Origin: JADFUS01 sp036653215
GTDB taxonomy: Bacteria; Bacteroidota; Bacteroidia; Bacteroidales; Rikenellaceae
Direction of reading: 5' to 3'
Length of the DNA stretch: 15,165 nt
Assembly: GCA_036653215.1 (NCBI GenBank)
Contig: JAVVUK010000035.1
Span: 1-15,165 of the forward strand
A program made the position numbers and the translations under genes. A model generated the notes under the pieces. The model saw nothing but the letters and a program-made list of their open reading frames with translations, was not told the DNA's origin and did no database searches. This document shows, piece after piece, positions 14,001 to 15,165 of this stretch (position 1 is the stretch's first letter; each line of letters begins with the position of its first letter).

Positions 14001-14208
14001 TAAACACGGTAAGGCTATTAAGAAAAAAGATATGGTGTGGTTTAACATCGACTATAAACAACAAGGTGTTGGTGGCGATAATACATGGGGAGCTCCGGTT
14101 CATACTCCATATCAAATATCTCCTGTGGATATGAGTTATAGCTTTACTATTATGCCTATAACAAAAGGCGATGATCTTGTTGCGAAAAGCAAAATTAAAC
14201 TATTCTAA
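11071..14208 (+). CDS. Exported GH2 beta-galactosidase
   Basis: A 1045-residue glycoside hydrolase family 2 enzyme of the LacZ five-domain type that releases galactose from beta-galactosides. A signal peptide (1-20, ASA-Q cleavage) sends it to the periplasm or beyond, unlike cytoplasmic E. coli LacZ. The order is sugar-binding jelly roll (about 60-235, with GSWELQGFDSPIYT), Ig-like domain (about 237-340), the TIM barrel (about 342-625), a second Ig-like domain, and the C-terminal Bgal small-chain domain (about 755-1040, with FWRPLTDND). The acid/base is Glu470 in WSMGNENQYG, and the nucleophile is Glu535 in ILCEYAHMMGN. RCSHYPNYEEWYELCD (395-410) and DEANLETHG (418-426) are also typical. It likely degrades host or plant glycans with the lipoprotein downstream. 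Substrate linkage is not readable. Confidence 0.95.
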   Translation: MKKLCLLSLSLLMALGVASAQVPERLEWENPFINSVNELPVRAYFVPYQSETNALAKGKTERVESLDGVWKFNYVKTPEARPVNFYEMGYDVSSWKNIDVPGSWELQGFDSPIYTDTRYPFHEQPPFVPHTYNPVGSYVRTFTVPAAWNDMDVILRFGGVESAYYVWVNGQKVGYSEDSRMTSEFDITSYIKRGEENKIAVEVYRFSDGSYMEGQDYWKYSGIERPVSILARPKVHVTDFEVKQALVDNYKNADFSVKVSTNAKDKDAASIEVKLLDGDKTIFSGQQKLTGKAPIVNFAKKIENAKPWTAETPNLYTLVVNTIDKKGNVTESFAHKMGFRTIEISGGQLLVNGVPILIKGVNRQEHNAVKGRTLTVAEMEKDVKMMKQFNINATRCSHYPNYEEWYELCDKYGLYVVDEANLETHGMDHLAEGTLSNNPDWLQAFNERNRSMIERDKNFTSVIVWSMGNENQYGTHFADVRKNNHERDASRPTQYEAAWHYDNPATDIIAPMYAKNWQLLRYAYSRQEMPFILCEYAHMMGNSGGNLMEYWDLIYKYDSLQGGFIWDWVDQSIETKDKNGNTIAGYGGDMGYVGIVNDSNFCTNGLVAADRTLHPHIFEVKRVYQYVNFKPVPMSYGKVEVTNRYDFIDLDGFDFVWMIKADGKIVAEGKFDATGIPAHTSKIVDMNLPEIKVDPATEYFLNIEVRQKEATAALEKGYVVAQEQMQLPLYKASEVTPNSGEVSVAKNDKGFVVSGEGFAASFDKNTGGLSSLKYNDQEMLLQGLDLNFWRPLTDNDVANYTDVRCHVWKYAARDKKVKSFEQMKGKNGDVVIRTIYTLKEQEAEVAVTYTIDAKGAINVAYSLDIQNRNVAEILRVGMNMVLKGEYENMTWLGRGPHESYADRKLSADVDLYKATVWEQFHPYVRPQETGNKTDVRWSSLQNKEGNGLMVVAGDLLNVSAWNFPMDDIMYVPSTIERKHGKAIKKKDMVWFNIDYKQQGVGGDNTWGAPVHTPYQISPVDMSYSFTIMPITKGDDLVAKSKIKLF

Positions 14209-14218
14209 ATACAAAGCA

Positions 14219-14254
14219 TATATCATTGTCTCTTTATGAGGCAATGATATATTA
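14219..14254 (+). terminator. Intergenic hairpin between beta-galactosidase and lipoprotein genes
   Basis: ATATATCATTGtCTC pairs with GAGgCAATGATATAT around a TTTAT loop, starting about 10 nt after the stop codon. No T run follows (TAAATTATT instead), so it may be a weak terminator or a processing/stability element that lets the next gene be expressed at a different level. The next start codon is 12 nt beyond it. Confidence 0.55.
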
Positions 14255-14265
14255 AATTATTAAAT

Positions 14266-15165
14266 ATGAAAAAGAACTTTTTTTTATTTGGTGCAGCACT
14301 TTTAGCACTCTCTTTTATAGGGTGTACAGGTGCAAATAGTGAAGACGGCGTTATGCAAGATGGTGTCGCTTGTCGTACTGCCAATATAATGCGTTTTGCC
14401 AATATCATAGACATCCGTCATACCCCAACTGAGCTATATGAGGTTCAAGGTCAGTTTCTTGATAGAGGCTCATGGCTTGGATATACTCCGCCGGCTGCTA
14501 ATGCTCCAATAGCAGGTTTTGTGGGTCCTATGGAGGTGCGTGACAATCGATACTACTCAAAAAGCATAGTCACACTACAAGACCCTTCTTCTAAAGATGC
14601 TGTGGCGGTTATAGATAGCTCTGTCTACTATCCTGGTAGCATATATATGGCTGGTCACATCGGCTCTGTGGAATTTGAACAAAACATCTACTTTATAGAT
14701 AGCAATAACGCTATAATAAAAATTACAACCAACAAGAAACCGATCGTTATTTATGGCGATATCTTAGGTGAGAGAGATTCTATACATATCTCAGACAACA
14801 GTTTTGTTGCTAACATGATGAATAATGACGGTATCATAGTATCTCTTTCTAAAGGTTTTACGATGAGCCTTACAAAAGACGGATATAGTGCTAAGAGCGA
14901 GAAGGCTGCTACAACAACATATGCAGTAGTTTCTTTCTTTGATACTCCAGAGCTATTTAATACTATTCAAAAAAGTGAAGTTCCTTCTATCCTTACAAAC
15001 CCTGAAGAGCAGATCGCTGAGTCTATTCGTCGTTGGAATACATATATCGAAAAGACATTACGTGACAGCACCCCTGAAGAATTTGATAGGGTAGCTGTGA
15101 AGTCTATAGTTACTCTTATGAGTAACTGGAAACGTGCTCGTGGTCATCTTTTCCATGACGGGATT
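14266..15165 (+). CDS. Lipoprotein, probable GH63/trehalase-family glycosidase (3' end outside window)
   Basis: The frame is open from the ATG at 14266 to the window end, 300 residues without a stop. A type II signal peptide (MKKNFFLFGAALLALSFIGC) has the lipobox Cys at 20, so it is a lipoprotein, probably outer-membrane anchored. Residues 50-235 are beta-rich, as in the N-terminal beta-sandwich of clan GH-G/L enzymes. The last visible part, SIVTLMSNWKRARGHLFHDGI (280-300), resembles the start of the (alpha/alpha)6 barrel of GH63/trehalase-like alpha-glycosidases, where NWR-x-x-x-G-x-L-x-HDG precedes the catalytic region. The catalytic residues lie beyond the window, so family assignment is tentative. 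It follows the beta-galactosidase by 57 nt on the same strand and no promoter is seen, suggesting co-transcription. Confidence 0.7.
   Translation, partial: MKKNFFLFGAALLALSFIGCTGANSEDGVMQDGVACRTANIMRFANIIDIRHTPTELYEVQGQFLDRGSWLGYTPPAANAPIAGFVGPMEVRDNRYYSKSIVTLQDPSSKDAVAVIDSSVYYPGSIYMAGHIGSVEFEQNIYFIDSNNAIIKITTNKKPIVIYGDILGERDSIHISDNSFVANMMNNDGIIVSLSKGFTMSLTKDGYSAKSEKAATTTYAVVSFFDTPELFNTIQKSEVPSILTNPEEQIAESIRRWNTYIEKTLRDSTPEEFDRVAVKSIVTLMSNWKRARGHLFHDGI

Overview
The window looks like a draft-assembly piece of an AT-rich Bacteroidota genome, most likely a Bacteroidales bacterium. Three things point there. Many genes sit behind the Bacteroidetes-type promoter (TTTG or TTG, 19-22 bp, TAnnTTTG) and have no clear Shine-Dalgarno sequence. 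The selenium proteins, the RecO form and the periplasmic GH2 beta-galactosidase match what is common in that order. A run of exactly 100 Ns marks a scaffold gap. I cannot name the genus from sequence alone.

Region 1 (1-3134, minus strand) is a compact selenium cassette: selU (tRNA 2-selenouridine synthase), yedF (TusA-like plus DsrE-like), a class V aminotransferase/cysteine desulfurase, a 69-residue DUF3343 putative Se/S carrier, and selD (selenophosphate synthetase, cut by the window edge). All neighbours overlap, by 17, 1, 20 and 1 nt, so they are probably one translationally coupled mRNA. The chemistry makes a plausible relay: desulfurase, then carrier thiols, then SelD, then SelU on tRNA. 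The single promoter predicts an almost leaderless transcript. Region 2 (3260-5446, plus) holds a TRIC/UPF0126 membrane channel and a type I glutamine synthetase-family enzyme with its own clear promoter.

Region 3 (5447-5999) has no gene. It carries at least two tandem copies of a 117-bp imperfect palindrome, the first interrupted by the 100-N gap at its centre, followed by a strong terminator and a promoter. Region 4 (6000-6797) is a secreted protein of unknown function. A bidirectional terminator separates it from a minus-strand run (6875-9599): pgk, mazG, a gamma-class carbonic anhydrase-like gene and a small membrane-protein gene. pgk diverges from recO (9679-10410).

Region 5 (10411-15165, plus) has tRNA-Asn(GTT) with a textbook promoter and terminator, a small TM2-like membrane protein, a 1045-residue exported GH2 beta-galactosidase, and the first 300 residues of a lipoprotein that resembles GH63/trehalase-family glycosidases. 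The last two suggest a surface or periplasmic glycan-degrading pair. The most interesting parts are the selenium cassette, above all the small carrier-like protein and its fixed position, and the palindromic repeat array.
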